DNA from: Acidobacteriota bacterium
Lineage (GTDB): Bacteria; Acidobacteriota; Vicinamibacteria; Vicinamibacterales; UBA2999
Direction: 5' to 3'
DNA: 61,195 bases
NCBI GenBank assembly: GCA_018000455.1
Contig: JAGNJW010000011.1
Coordinates: 92,872-154,066 of the forward strand
A program made the position numbers and the translations under genes. A model generated the notes under the pieces. It had not been told where the DNA came from and did not search any database. It saw nothing but the letters and a program-made list of their open reading frames with translations. This document shows positions 16,741 through 25,431 of the stretch, piece by piece. Positions within the stretch are counted from its first letter, which is position 1, and each line of letters opens with the position of its first letter.

Positions 16741-17379
16741 ATGACGAGACGCAAGGCGGCGCCGAGCACCCGGCCAGGTGTGCGCTGGGTTGCCGTGATG
16801 GCACTCTCACAGGCGCTCGCCATGGCTTGCGCCCCGACCACCTCCAACGCCCCGTTCGTGTGGGCCAACGAATGGCCGGAGCCGCCGTCCACCGAGGGCG
16901 AGTACGTCATCGGCGTCGGCGATGCGCTCAACGTGCAGGTCTGGGAGCAGGAGAAGATGTCGTCGACCGTGCGCGTGCGCAGTGACGGCATGGTCTCGCT
17001 GCCATTCCTGAATGACGTGCCAGCGTCGGGCCTGACGCCGGTTGCCTTGGCCCGCGACCTCGAGGAGCGACTCAGGCCGTTCATCGTCACGCCGCGGGTG
17101 CTGGTCGCCGTCGACGAGGCCCGGCCGCTCAGCGTGTCGGTGCTCGGCCAAGTGGGCACGCCGGGGCTGCACAGCCTGTCGCCCGGCGCCGGGGTGGCGC
17201 AGGCGCTGGCCGCCGCCGGCGGGTTGAAGGACTTCGCCAAGAAGGACCGCATCTTCGTTCTCAGATCGGGCGGCATCCTGCCGCAGCGCATCCGGATGAC
17301 CTGGGATGACGTGACCGCGGGCCTGGGCGTGGCCGGCCGTTTCCGCCTGCGGACGGGCGATGTGGTCGTCGTCGAATAA
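16741..17379 (+). CDS. Wza-like polysaccharide export protein (Poly_export plus SLBB)
   Basis: 212 residues. A hydrophobic signal region (VAVMALSQALAMACAP) ends at Cys30 in a weak lipobox (A-M-A-C), so it may be a lipoprotein. Residues ~53-130 form the polysaccharide export domain (EYVIGVGDALNVQVWEQ, VRSDGMVSLPFLNDV). Residues ~136-205 form a SLBB domain (VSVLGQVGTPGLHSL, VAQALAAAGGLKDFA). Relatives form outer-membrane-associated channels for polymer export together with Wzz/Wzc. It is shorter than Wza of E. coli and lacks the C-terminal amphipathic barrel helix, as is common in this group. It sits between a GT4 gene and a small membrane protein gene in the plus-strand operon. Confidence 0.85.
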   Translation: MTRRKAAPSTRPGVRWVAVMALSQALAMACAPTTSNAPFVWANEWPEPPSTEGEYVIGVGDALNVQVWEQEKMSSTVRVRSDGMVSLPFLNDVPASGLTPVALARDLEERLRPFIVTPRVLVAVDEARPLSVSVLGQVGTPGLHSLSPGAGVAQALAAAGGLKDFAKKDRIFVLRSGGILPQRIRMTWDDVTAGLGVAGRFRLRTGDVVVVE

Positions 17380-17381
17380 CG

Positions 17382-17552
17382 ATGCGGAATCTGGTGCTGC
17401 GATCGTTGATCCTGGCGCTGCTGACGATTCCGTTCATCGCCGCGCGGGAAGCGCACCCGCGCCGCGCTCTCAAGAAAGCCCTCCTGCTGTTCGTGGGGTT
17501 CAACCTCCTCTACATGCTGGCGCTGCGCTTCCTCTACCCCGTGTTGTCCTGA
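17382..17552 (+). CDS. Small two-helix membrane protein, 56 residues
   Basis: A short frame starting at ATG two bases after the Wza-like gene's stop. It encodes LVLRSLILALLTIPFIAA, a basic hinge REAHPRRALKKA, and a second hydrophobic stretch LLLFVGFNLLYMLALRFL, ending YPVLS. Two helices joined by a positively charged loop predict a hairpin in the inner membrane with the loop in the cytoplasm. Its tight spacing inside the export operon argues for a real gene. Function is unknown; it could steady the Wza/Wzx/Wzz machinery. No family assignment is made. Confidence 0.6.
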   Translation: MRNLVLRSLILALLTIPFIAAREAHPRRALKKALLLFVGFNLLYMLALRFLYPVLS

Positions 17553-17577
17553 CCGGCGGCGGTCCCAGGGGAATCAT

Positions 17578-19101
17578 GTGAGCGCTCCCGTCGCCGCGGA
17601 CCCGACCCCCAACGAGCGCGACGCCGACGAGCCACCCGCCGGCCACATCGTCGGCCGCGGCATGCTCGCGCTGGTCTTGTCGCAGCTCATCACGACGCCG
17701 GTCTCGATGACGGTGCAGGCGCTCATCGCCCGGCGCCTCGGCGCCGGGACGTTCGGCGCGATCTACTTCGCCACTGCCGCACTCGGCGTCTGGTACCTGG
17801 TGGTCGAGTGGGGCGGCCACGCACAAGTGGCGGCCGAGGTCGCGCGCGATCGCCGTGCCGGGGCGCGCGTCTTCGCCTCCGGGATGCTGCTGCGCCTGCT
17901 GTTCGCGGTGGCGGTCCTGGCCGTCATCCCGTGGTTCGGGCGGCGCATGGGCTACGACGACGCCGTGCGCCTGGCGTTGTCGATGGTGAGCATGAAGCTG
18001 GCCCTGCAAGGTCTGGGCGCTCTGTGCCTCGCCGTCGTGCGCGGCTTCGAGAAGGTGCACTGGCAGGCGGGGTCGGCGGTCTTCGGCAACCTGACAGAGG
18101 CCGCGCTGGTCGTCGTCGCGCTCATGGGCGGCGGCGGTCTCCGGGAAGTCCTGCTCGCACAGATCGTCGCCGCGGCAATCACCCTGGCGGTGCAGATCGG
18201 GATGGTGGTACGCCTCCGCCTCGGCGCGTGGCGGCCTGACATGTCGACCGCCTGGAGCATCCTCCGCGGCGGGTTCAGCTTCCTGATGCTCGACCTGGTG
18301 CTCAGGCTCCAGCCGTTCGTCGACGCCACCTTCATGGAACGCCTGGCGCCGCCAGAGGCGCTCGGATGGCACAGCGCCGCCAGCCGCATCGCTGGCGTGC
18401 TCGTCTTCCCGGCGCTGACGCTGAATTTTGCGCTGTATCCGACCCTGGCGCGGCTGTGGATCACCGACCGTCCGACCTACGACAGCCTGGTGCGGCTGGG
18501 GCTGCGGACGGTGACCATCCTGGGCATGCTGGCCGGCACCGGCACGGCGCTCTTTGCGCCGTGGGCCGTCGCCTGGATCTACGGCAACGCCGGATACGCG
18601 CCGGCCGGCGCCAGCCTCAGCATCATGTCGGTTTTCATTCTGCTGGTCTACGGCACCATCATCCTGGGCCCGTCGATCGCAGCCGCCGGCCGGCAGTGGT
18701 TCTGGTGCGCCGCACAAAGCCTCTGCCTGCTGGTGAGCGTGGTGCTCGATCCGATACTGATTCCATGGACGCAGCGTGTCTACGGCAACGGCAGCCTCGG
18801 CGTGAGCATCGCCGTGGGCGTGGCTGAGGTGGCGATGGTCGGCCTCGGCCTGTTCATCCTGCCCGCCGGCGTCCTGAACCGCGCGATGGGCCGGACGCTG
18901 GTGCGATGCGTGGCGGCTGCTGGCGCCTCAGTGCTCGTCGGACTGCCGCTGCTCGGCGTGCCGATCGTGGCGGTGCCGGCCACGGTATTGGCCTACTTCG
19001 TGACGCTGCGGTTCCTGGGCGAACTCGATCCAGAGCTGCTGACGCTGGCTCCTCCCTGGCTGGGCAATGCCCTCCGACCATGGCTGACAAAGGCCCACTG
19101 A
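17578..19101 (+). CDS. Wzx-type oligosaccharide flippase
   Basis: 507 residues with about fourteen hydrophobic helices after a polar ~20-residue N-terminus. The pattern is that of the MOP/polysaccharide-transport superfamily: GMLALVLSQLITTPVSMTV in helix 1, LGAGTFGAIYFATAALGVW, and a second internal repeat from LRGGFSFLMLDLVLRLQPFV. Relatives move undecaprenyl-linked repeat units from the cytoplasmic to the periplasmic face. The start is GTG 17578, 25 bases after the small membrane protein gene, and the 3' end overlaps the next gene by 22 bases. With the Wzy-, Wzz- and Wza-like proteins it completes a Wzx/Wzy-type pathway. Confidence 0.85.
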   Translation: MSAPVAADPTPNERDADEPPAGHIVGRGMLALVLSQLITTPVSMTVQALIARRLGAGTFGAIYFATAALGVWYLVVEWGGHAQVAAEVARDRRAGARVFASGMLLRLLFAVAVLAVIPWFGRRMGYDDAVRLALSMVSMKLALQGLGALCLAVVRGFEKVHWQAGSAVFGNLTEAALVVVALMGGGGLREVLLAQIVAAAITLAVQIGMVVRLRLGAWRPDMSTAWSILRGGFSFLMLDLVLRLQPFVDATFMERLAPPEALGWHSAASRIAGVLVFPALTLNFALYPTLARLWITDRPTYDSLVRLGLRTVTILGMLAGTGTALFAPWAVAWIYGNAGYAPAGASLSIMSVFILLVYGTIILGPSIAAAGRQWFWCAAQSLCLLVSVVLDPILIPWTQRVYGNGSLGVSIAVGVAEVAMVGLGLFILPAGVLNRAMGRTLVRCVAAAGASVLVGLPLLGVPIVAVPATVLAYFVTLRFLGELDPELLTLAPPWLGNALRPWLTKAH

Positions 19102-20078
19102 AAACCGACGCGACGGCCGGGCCGAAGGCAGCAGCGCCACCTGGCGGGTCTGCCCGTGCGGTCTTCCACGAGGCCTGGTGGCTCGACGCCACCTCCCCGA
19201 ACGGGTGGGGCGCCGTGACCGAGACCCGTGACGGCCGGGTGCGCGGCTGGCTGCCCTACGCGCTCCAGCGACGCGACGGGGTGCTGTGGTGTGGGCTGCC
19301 GCCGCTGACACGCCTCACGTTCCCCGTCATCGACGTCGAGGGCGGCAAGTACGAGACGGCCAGCCGAACGCATTTCCAGGTCGAATCCGAGTTGATTCGC
19401 GGCCTTCCGCCGGCCTCGGTCCACGAGTTCGTCCTGCCTCCCGATCACGGCAACGCGCTGGCGTGGCAGGTCAATGGCTTCGACGCCCGCGTCCAGCACA
19501 CCTTCCGTATCGATCCCGGCACCAGCGAGGCGGTGATGTGGGCGCAGTTGAACAGCAAGACGCGGAACCTGATTCGGCGGGCGCAGGACGCTCTGCAGCC
19601 GGTGTCCCTGGACGCCGAGACGTTCGTGGCGCACTATCGCGCCAACCTCGGCGCACTCGTGTCTGCTGCCGAAGTGGCGAGCGTCGGACGCCTGGCCCAG
19701 GCGTCGCTGGCCCACGGGCAGGGGCGGGCGATCGGCGTCAGCGACGCCGGCGGACGGCCGCACGCCGCGGCGCTCTTCGTCTGGGACGGGCGGGACTACT
19801 ACTATTTCCTGTCAACCCGGAACGCCGAGAACGCAGCGCTTGGCGCGGTCGATTTCCTGGTCTGGCTCGGCATGACCGACGCCATGGCGCGCGGGCGGCG
19901 GTTCGACTTCGACGGCGTGTCGTCGGCGTCGCGCCTGCGATTCCTGCAGTCGTTCGGAGGCCGCCTCTCGCACCGGATCGTGGTGTCGCGCCGCAGTCTT
20001 GGCTACCAAGGGCGGTTGCTGCTGCGCCGCCTGCGTCACCGCCTGACCCGGCGCGGCGAGCGAGAAGAGTTTCCCTGA
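19080..20078 (+). CDS. GNAT/FemAB-like (BioF2-type) acyltransferase
   Basis: 332 residues, no signal peptide. The C-terminal half contains the BioF2/CelD-like GNAT core: LNSKTRNLIRRAQDAL, then ALFVWDGRDYYYFLSTRN and ALGAVDFLVWLGMTDAM, followed by FDFDGVSSASRLRFLQSFGG. Similar proteins are frequent in polysaccharide loci and are thought to transfer acyl or amino-acyl groups to sugars or to envelope precursors in the cytoplasm. ATG 19080 overlaps the flippase gene by 22 bases, so the two are probably co-translated. The ~25 residues before FHEAWWLDA are low-complexity and may be unstructured. The substrate is not known. Confidence 0.75.
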   Translation: MADKGPLKTDATAGPKAAAPPGGSARAVFHEAWWLDATSPNGWGAVTETRDGRVRGWLPYALQRRDGVLWCGLPPLTRLTFPVIDVEGGKYETASRTHFQVESELIRGLPPASVHEFVLPPDHGNALAWQVNGFDARVQHTFRIDPGTSEAVMWAQLNSKTRNLIRRAQDALQPVSLDAETFVAHYRANLGALVSAAEVASVGRLAQASLAHGQGRAIGVSDAGGRPHAAALFVWDGRDYYYFLSTRNAENAALGAVDFLVWLGMTDAMARGRRFDFDGVSSASRLRFLQSFGGRLSHRIVVSRRSLGYQGRLLLRRLRHRLTRRGEREEFP

Positions 20079-20099
20079 CCGAGGAGACGACGGCGAGGG

Positions 20100-21974
20100 C
20101 TATGGCGCCGGCGGCGCGCCGGCGCGCTGACGGGCCGGCAGCACGCCGAGCTTCCGCTCGCCGGTCGGGTCGACCCAGGGCCATGGGTTGTCGCCGAAGA
20201 AGGCGGGTTTGGCCGTGAGATAGAGCGATGCCGGCAGCGGGCGGGGCGCGCGATCCCAGTGGATCTGGTTGGTCACGTAGTCGAAGTTGCCGTCACGCAG
20301 CACCGTGGCACGGACCTTCGGGTCGGCCACTTGATCCCAATGTCCCGGGTCGTAACCGAGTTTCCAGATGACCGACCCGGCGTCCCACGCATCGTTGCGC
20401 GACCGGCCCGACCCGTCGCCGGGATCCTCGTAGCGCCAGCCGTTGGTCCGCCCGTCCTCGCCGAGAACGTTGCCGATGAAGGCGTGCCACCACGACCCGA
20501 ACATCAGTCCGGCGGCGCGCTGATTGCTCGTGCCCGCGTAGCCGCTGCGCCGGCCCACCAGGTGATTGCGGAAGATCGTCATCGCGATGGCATTGCCGTG
20601 CGTGTTGTCGGAGTCGTAATTGAAGGCCTGGTTGCCCTCGAACAGGATGTGATGGCTGCCGGCCATGTGGCTGCCGTTGAGACCGGTTTCGATCCACTCG
20701 AGATTCGAGGTGATGACGCCGTTGTCCATGTAGTTGTAGCCGACGACCGAGCCGGCACCGCACGAGCGCACGACCATGACCTTGTTGGCGTCGTGGACGG
20801 CGTTGTTTTCGATGAGCACCTCCGACGAACCGCTGGCCAGGCTGATGGCGTAGCCGGCGCCACCCGGTTCGGAAAAGGCCGAATGGTGGATGGCGGAGTC
20901 GCGGATCTCGACGCGGAAGGAATGACTGATCGCCACGCCTTCGCCCGACCAGAACGTGTCGTCGACGTTCTTCATCCAGGAATAGGCCACCGCCTCGAAG
21001 CGGATGTTGCCGTTGCCGCCGCCCGAGACGCCCAGGTCCTCGATGCCGGCCTGGCGCACGTGCACGTTGTCGGCATAGTAGCGGGTCAACTGCGCGCGCT
21101 TGGCCGTGGTGTAGCCGATGTGCACCGGCGTCGTGAAGGTGATGGTGCTGCCCTGCACCGTGTCGATTTCCTTGATCTCGTTCACCGGGCGATTGGCGCG
21201 CGAGAACCACTCCAGGGAGTCGGGGAACTTGCCGTCGCTCCACTCGGCCGGATCGTGGCGGTTGAAGACGACCAGGTCCGAGGCCCAGATGCGCGCCCGC
21301 TCGTCGCTGCTGAGGCGCCGCGGCAGCGGCAGCCACGCACCGGCGTTGAAGTCGTCCTGATCGAGCAGCACGAACTGGCCCCGTTCGAATCGACCGCCGC
21401 CCTTGACCGTGATCGACATCGCCCCGGGCGCGGCATCGGCGGCCAGATCCACCGACGTATCCGGATCCGGCTTCGGCCAGCGGGCCGGGCCGACGATGAG
21501 GATCGGTTCCGCGTCGTCGACCAGGTAGGTGCCGGCCCGCGCGCCGTTGGTCTTGACCAGTCGGGTCTCGGACGGCCCCGCGCCGCGCAGCGTGATGCCC
21601 TTGTTGATCTGCACGAAGTCGTTCATCAGAAAGGTGCCGGCCGAGAGCCGCACCGTCTGCCCGGGCGGGCAGGCGTTCACGGCCTGCTGGATCGCCGCCG
21701 ACGCCTCGCGAGTGCCGTCGCCGAAGCTGGAGGCGGCAATGGTCGCGCAGATGGCCGGGCGCGCCGGCGTCTCAGACCGAATCCCGGGGGCCCACGTGGT
21801 GCGCTCCGGCATCGGCACGAGGGGCGCGTCGGGCGAGGTGTCGAACTCACGGGCCTGCGTCTGGGCGGGTGTCGCCGGCTGGGCGTCGGCCCGGCACCCG
21901 GCCGACAGGCCGGCCAGGCCGAGGCCGGACATGGTGCAACTGACGAGCAACAGCGACAAAGACGGAAACTTCAT
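20100..21974 (-). CDS. Secreted right-handed beta-helix protein, paralogue of 5188-7017
   Basis: 624 residues. The signal region FPSLSLLLVSCTMSGLGLAG ends near GLSAGC, a possible but non-canonical lipobox. After a variable ~35-residue linker the protein follows its paralogue closely: RTTWAPG, REASAAIQQAVNACPPGQTV, LSAGTFL, INKGITLRGAG, DSDNTHGNAIAMTIFRNHL and LMFGSWWHAFIGNV. A pectate-lyase-type solenoid exposed to the periplasm or surface is predicted, probably binding or cutting an anionic or acylated polysaccharide. It converges on the acyltransferase gene with 21 bases between stops. ATG 21974 is chosen because the upstream codons are non-coding in character. Confidence 0.85.
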   Translation of the reverse strand: MKFPSLSLLLVSCTMSGLGLAGLSAGCRADAQPATPAQTQAREFDTSPDAPLVPMPERTTWAPGIRSETPARPAICATIAASSFGDGTREASAAIQQAVNACPPGQTVRLSAGTFLMNDFVQINKGITLRGAGPSETRLVKTNGARAGTYLVDDAEPILIVGPARWPKPDPDTSVDLAADAAPGAMSITVKGGGRFERGQFVLLDQDDFNAGAWLPLPRRLSSDERARIWASDLVVFNRHDPAEWSDGKFPDSLEWFSRANRPVNEIKEIDTVQGSTITFTTPVHIGYTTAKRAQLTRYYADNVHVRQAGIEDLGVSGGGNGNIRFEAVAYSWMKNVDDTFWSGEGVAISHSFRVEIRDSAIHHSAFSEPGGAGYAISLASGSSEVLIENNAVHDANKVMVVRSCGAGSVVGYNYMDNGVITSNLEWIETGLNGSHMAGSHHILFEGNQAFNYDSDNTHGNAIAMTIFRNHLVGRRSGYAGTSNQRAAGLMFGSWWHAFIGNVLGEDGRTNGWRYEDPGDGSGRSRNDAWDAGSVIWKLGYDPGHWDQVADPKVRATVLRDGNFDYVTNQIHWDRAPRPLPASLYLTAKPAFFGDNPWPWVDPTGERKLGVLPARQRAGAPPAP

Positions 21975-22046
21975 TCGGTGACTGAATTCCGAGGTTAGCA
22001 CGGTCCGCATCCGCCACCCGGGTCGGCCGACACGTGAGCGCGGGGC

Positions 22047-22052
22047 TATGAT
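22047..22052 (+). promoter_or_regulatory. -10-like hexamer TATGAT
   Basis: Two mismatches to TATAAT, in the divergent gap before the GT4 gene. It contains the most upstream candidate ATG (22048), which suggests the true start lies further in. No good -35 box is visible. Confidence 0.3.
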
Positions 22053-23259
22053 TGTGGGCACAGGCATCGGAGCATTGCCCGCCGAATCTCCCACTCGGCG
22101 TTCCGACCGCCTTTTTCGCGGCCAGGCCGCGCCCAGGAGCGGGAGCATCTTGCGAACGGCACTAGCGCTGCTCAGACCCGAGTCGATCGAGCACCCGGTG
22201 CCCCGCGACCTCACCGGTGACACGATGCCGCGCGGGTTCCTGTTCGAAGACCAGTTCCACCGGGTATGGGACCAGGCGCTGGTCCGGGACGCGCCGAGCC
22301 GAGGCGTGCCGGCGTGGTTCCGCTTGGCCCAGGAGGTCTACCGGCGGAGCGATGAGTACGACGTCATCGTGACCTGGAGCGAACGGCTGACCCTCAGCTT
22401 GCTGACGCTGCAGCAGATGTTCGGCGCCGGCAAGCCGCACATCGCGCTCATCTCGCAGTTCTCCAAGCCTAATATCGACATCCCGATGCGCGTCGTCGGC
22501 CGTCACCTGCGCGCGGCCATTGCGTTCTCGTCGGTGCAGCGCGACTACGCCGTCGCGCACGGCCACGTCAGCGCCGAGCGCCTCTACCTGGTGCGATACC
22601 TGGTCGACGCGCAGTTCTACCGGCCGCGCCCGGGCAGCGACGACGTCGTCTGTGCGGTCGGCGCCGAGATGCGCGACTACGCCACGCTCTTTGCGGCCCT
22701 CGAGGGGACGGATCTGCGCTGCCACGTCGCGGCCGACCGCGTGCGCGTCCCCAGCCGGCTCCGGCTGTTCAAGGATCAACGGGTTCGGGTGGCGGATCTC
22801 CAGAGCCGGCCGAACCCGAATGTCACGATTCAACGCAAGACGCTCCCCGCACTCCGGGAGCTCTACGCCAGATCGCGGTTCGTGGTCGTGCCGCTGCTGC
22901 AATCGCAATCCGACAACGGCGTCACGGTCATTCTCGAAGCCATGGCGATGGGCAAGCCCGTCATCTGCACCAGCACCCGGGGCCAGGTGGACGTTGTCGA
23001 GGACGGGGTCACGGGACTGCTCGTGCCGGTGGGCGATCCGGCGGCCCTCAGGGCCGCGATGGTGTCGCTCTGGAACGATCCAGAGCGCGCCCACGCCATG
23101 GGCGCCCGGGCTCGGGCCTACATCGAGAGGCATCACACGCTGGAACGCTTCTGCGCCAATGTCGCGTCCGCGATCGACACCGCGATGACCGGGGGCACGG
23201 CGACGGCGGGCTGGTGGGAAGCGCGCGACCTCAGGCCCGAAGGCGTCGGCCGGCCGTGA
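22048..23259 (+). CDS. Family 4 glycosyltransferase
   Basis: Up to 403 residues, GT-B fold. LRAAIAFSSVQRDYAVAHG and VRYLVDAQFYRPRPGSDD mark the inter-domain region. The donor-site run VPLLQSQSDNGVTVILEAMA, then MGKPVICTSTRGQVDVV and EDGVTGLLVPVGDPAALRAA is characteristic of GT4 proteins. It probably adds a sugar during repeat-unit synthesis. The start is uncertain: ATG 22048 overlaps a -10-like hexamer, whereas TTG 22150 follows GGGAG by four bases and gives about 369 residues. It is transcribed divergently from the second beta-helix gene and closes the polysaccharide locus. The donor sugar is unknown. Confidence 0.8.
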   Translation: MIVGTGIGALPAESPTRRSDRLFRGQAAPRSGSILRTALALLRPESIEHPVPRDLTGDTMPRGFLFEDQFHRVWDQALVRDAPSRGVPAWFRLAQEVYRRSDEYDVIVTWSERLTLSLLTLQQMFGAGKPHIALISQFSKPNIDIPMRVVGRHLRAAIAFSSVQRDYAVAHGHVSAERLYLVRYLVDAQFYRPRPGSDDVVCAVGAEMRDYATLFAALEGTDLRCHVAADRVRVPSRLRLFKDQRVRVADLQSRPNPNVTIQRKTLPALRELYARSRFVVVPLLQSQSDNGVTVILEAMAMGKPVICTSTRGQVDVVEDGVTGLLVPVGDPAALRAAMVSLWNDPERAHAMGARARAYIERHHTLERFCANVASAIDTAMTGGTATAGWWEARDLRPEGVGRP

Positions 23260-23272
23260 ATGCGGCGGCGAC

Positions 23273-23935
23273 TTATTGCGTGATGGTGAAAGTCGTCGAA
23301 GCGACGGACGCCAGCATCGTGAGCGTGCCGGGTGAGGTGACGCCAGCGATCCAGGTGTAGGTGCCCGGCGGCGCCCCGGCCAGCGGAAACGAGAACGGTG
23401 CGTCGATGGTTGGCAGCAGGATGTTGCGTGCGATTGGCACGAGGCCCGGCACGAGCCGTCCGTCGAGCTGAAGCGAGAGCATGACGCCGGCCGTCTGTAC
23501 GACCACGTAGGCGTCGACGGGCACAGCGAACCCGGCGCTGGCGTGCACGGTCGCCACCATGGTCTCGGTCTGCCGGTACGAGGTGCCGTTGAGAGTGACC
23601 GTGAGGGGCGACGAGGTGGCAGTGGCCGTGCCGCAGCCCTCGTCGGTATAGGCCGACACCCCGGCGACGTTGAACGCCCTGACGCGATAGCAGTAGGCAC
23701 CACCCGCCGGCACGGCGTTGTCGAGATAGGCCACCGCGTTGCGGCCCTGGACCGCGATCTGCTGGAACCCGCCACCGGCGGCCGCGCGGCGCTCGACCAG
23801 GAACCCGTCCTCGTCCACCGAGTAATCGGCCCACGAAATGGCGAGGGCGCCCGCTGCGGCGGGCCGCGCCAGCGTCAGCGCCAGAGCGATCCCGACCCAC
23901 ACTGCCCGCCCTGACACCCCAGCGATTGTTCGCAT
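23273..23935 (-). CDS. Secreted fibronectin type III-like protein
   Basis: 220 residues. The signal peptide MRTIAGVSGRAVWVGIALAL ends near ARPAAAG. A ~90-residue fibronectin-type domain follows (SWADYSVDEDGFLVERRA, then AYCYRVRAFNVAGVSAYTD, a typical E/F strand pair). The C-terminal half (~115-220) is beta-rich and ends GTYTWIAGVTSPGTLT with a threonine-rich tail. No catalytic motif is seen. It could be an adhesin, a carbohydrate-binding module or a cell-surface scaffold. It converges on the GT4 gene with 13 bases between stops. ATG 23995 is a less likely start because the added residues are basic and precede a good signal peptide. Confidence 0.65.
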   Translation of the reverse strand: MRTIAGVSGRAVWVGIALALTLARPAAAGALAISWADYSVDEDGFLVERRAAAGGGFQQIAVQGRNAVAYLDNAVPAGGAYCYRVRAFNVAGVSAYTDEGCGTATATSSPLTVTLNGTSYRQTETMVATVHASAGFAVPVDAYVVVQTAGVMLSLQLDGRLVPGLVPIARNILLPTIDAPFSFPLAGAPPGTYTWIAGVTSPGTLTMLASVASTTFTITQ

Positions 23936-24273
23936 GGGGATGCGCAACAGCAAGAACGACGCCACCTCGACCCGCCGATGGACGATGCTCCGCACCGTTC
24001 GAGAAACGGCGGTTTCGTAGCCGACTCGCCCGGTAGCGCGCCCCTCCTGGACGGCGCAGGGCTGAAATCGCTAGCCGCTGATTTCGGGATTGTCGGCCGT
24101 CTGACGCTCCGCGTCATTCGTCCGCCCGCGAGCGCCGTCGACGGGTCGTTGGTCGGCACGCCCTGTGGCTGCGTCACGCCGAACGAGCGCGTCTGGACCC
24201 AAGACGCGAAGCGCCGGAAGCGGACGACCCGCCTCCGGCGCGCGCTGCCGGCATGACTTGCACCACCGGGACA
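23936..24273. other. 338-base gap without a convincing gene
   Basis: Lies upstream of the fibronectin-like gene and downstream of the NHL-repeat gene, both minus strand. Short open frames on both strands have the composition of non-coding GC-rich DNA. It holds one strong inverted repeat (24211-24241) and presumably the promoter of the fibronectin-like gene. Confidence 0.5.
24211..24241 (-). terminator. GC-rich stem-loop downstream of the NHL-repeat gene
   Basis: GCGCCGGA at 24211-24218 pairs perfectly with TCCGGCGC at 24234-24241 around a 15-base loop, 32 bases past the NHL gene's stop. On the minus strand there is no strong T run afterwards, so it may stabilise or weakly terminate the transcript. 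Confidence 0.35.
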
Positions 24274-25431
24274 CTAGCGCCGGGTGGCCGCGCCTCTCTT
24301 CGTCACGAGCTTCTGCACCCGCCAGTTGATGAGCTCGCCGACCCAGATTTCATCTTCCGAAGGGCAGGCAATGGCGTGAATCCAGCCGAACTCGCCGAGG
24401 TTTCGTCCCGGTTGTCCGTAGACGCCGAGCACCTTGCCCTCGAGCGACACCTTGTAGATGCGGCTCGGATACAGATCGCCGACAAAGAGCACGGGATTCG
24501 GCCCCGGCGTCATGCACAGCGCGTCGGGCGCACCGGGCGACTGCGAGCCCGTCTTGGCGTCGGGCTGTTCGGTGCCGTAGGTGATCTTGCCGCGCGTCTG
24601 GTCGACCGGCACGTCGATGGTGAACTCGCGGAGGTACTTGCCCTCGGTGTCGAACACCTGAATGCGGCGGTTGCCGCGGTCGGCCACGTAGACTTCGTCG
24701 GCCGGCGAGACGGCGATGCCGTGCGGCGTGTCGAACTGGCCCGGCCCCTTGCCGAGCGAGCCCCAGCTGGCCACCCACTCGCCGCGCGCGTTGACCTTGC
24801 CGACGCGCGAGTTGACGTAGCCGTCGCTGAAGTACGAGTTGCCCTTCGAGTCCCACGCCACGTCGGTCGGCTGGTTGAAGACGTTGTCGCGGTGCACCGG
24901 CACCGGATTGCGCGGGTTGTTGTTGGCCGGCAGTTCCACCGCCAGGCCGGCGCGTTTCAGCAGCACGCCGATCTGCGACGCGTAGTCGGGCGGCACGTCG
25001 AGGTGCGACGACTCGCCCTTGCGCCCGAAGAGCCACTCGACGCGGCCCTGCGGGTTGAACTTGATGATCATGTTCGAGCCTTTGTCGACCACCCAGATGT
25101 TGTCCTGCTTGTCGATGCGGACCGCGTGGGCGTAAGCGAGCGCGAAGTTGTTCTTGCCAATCTCGCGCACGAACTTGCCGGCGGCGTCGAACTCGAGGAG
25201 CTGGGCCGCCTGGGCCATGTAGGCGGCGCCGGTGACGTTCCCGCGCGAGAACACGAAGACGTGCTTCTTCGAATTCATGGCCACGCCGGCGATCTCGCCG
25301 AAGTGGATGTCATTGGGCATCGTCAGGGGATTCGGCACCGACTCGAACGGCAGTTCGGGGACCGCCTGCTGCGTGGCCACGGGCGCCATCGCGAGACCGA
25401 CGAGGACAAGAGCCAGGACGACACGTCTCAC
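24274..25431 (-). CDS. Secreted NHL-repeat (six-bladed propeller) protein
   Basis: 385 residues. The signal peptide RRVVLALVLVGLAMAPVATQ is followed by six NHL-like blades: HAVRIDKQDNIWVVDKGSNM, then QPTDVAWDSKGNSYFSDGY, PHGIAVSPADEVYVADRGNR with RIQVFDTEGKYLREF, and near the end IHAIACPSEDEIWVGELINW. Such extracytoplasmic propellers bind ligands or proteins and some have peptidyl-alpha-hydroxyglycine lyase-like activity; no metal site is evident here. The GTG start at 25431 has GGAGG five bases upstream and is placed exactly before the signal peptide, so it is preferred over the longer open frame. Acidobacterial genomes often carry several of these, and the function is usually unknown. Confidence 0.75.
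   Translation of the reverse strand: MRRVVLALVLVGLAMAPVATQQAVPELPFESVPNPLTMPNDIHFGEIAGVAMNSKKHVFVFSRGNVTGAAYMAQAAQLLEFDAAGKFVREIGKNNFALAYAHAVRIDKQDNIWVVDKGSNMIIKFNPQGRVEWLFGRKGESSHLDVPPDYASQIGVLLKRAGLAVELPANNNPRNPVPVHRDNVFNQPTDVAWDSKGNSYFSDGYVNSRVGKVNARGEWVASWGSLGKGPGQFDTPHGIAVSPADEVYVADRGNRRIQVFDTEGKYLREFTIDVPVDQTRGKITYGTEQPDAKTGSQSPGAPDALCMTPGPNPVLFVGDLYPSRIYKVSLEGKVLGVYGQPGRNLGEFGWIHAIACPSEDEIWVGELINWRVQKLVTKRGAATRR

Noticed and set aside
23978..24256. 92-codon plus-strand frame in the gap before the NHL gene
   Set aside because: No ribosome site, no family resemblance, and it overlaps the start of the fibronectin-like gene's upstream region and a stem-loop.
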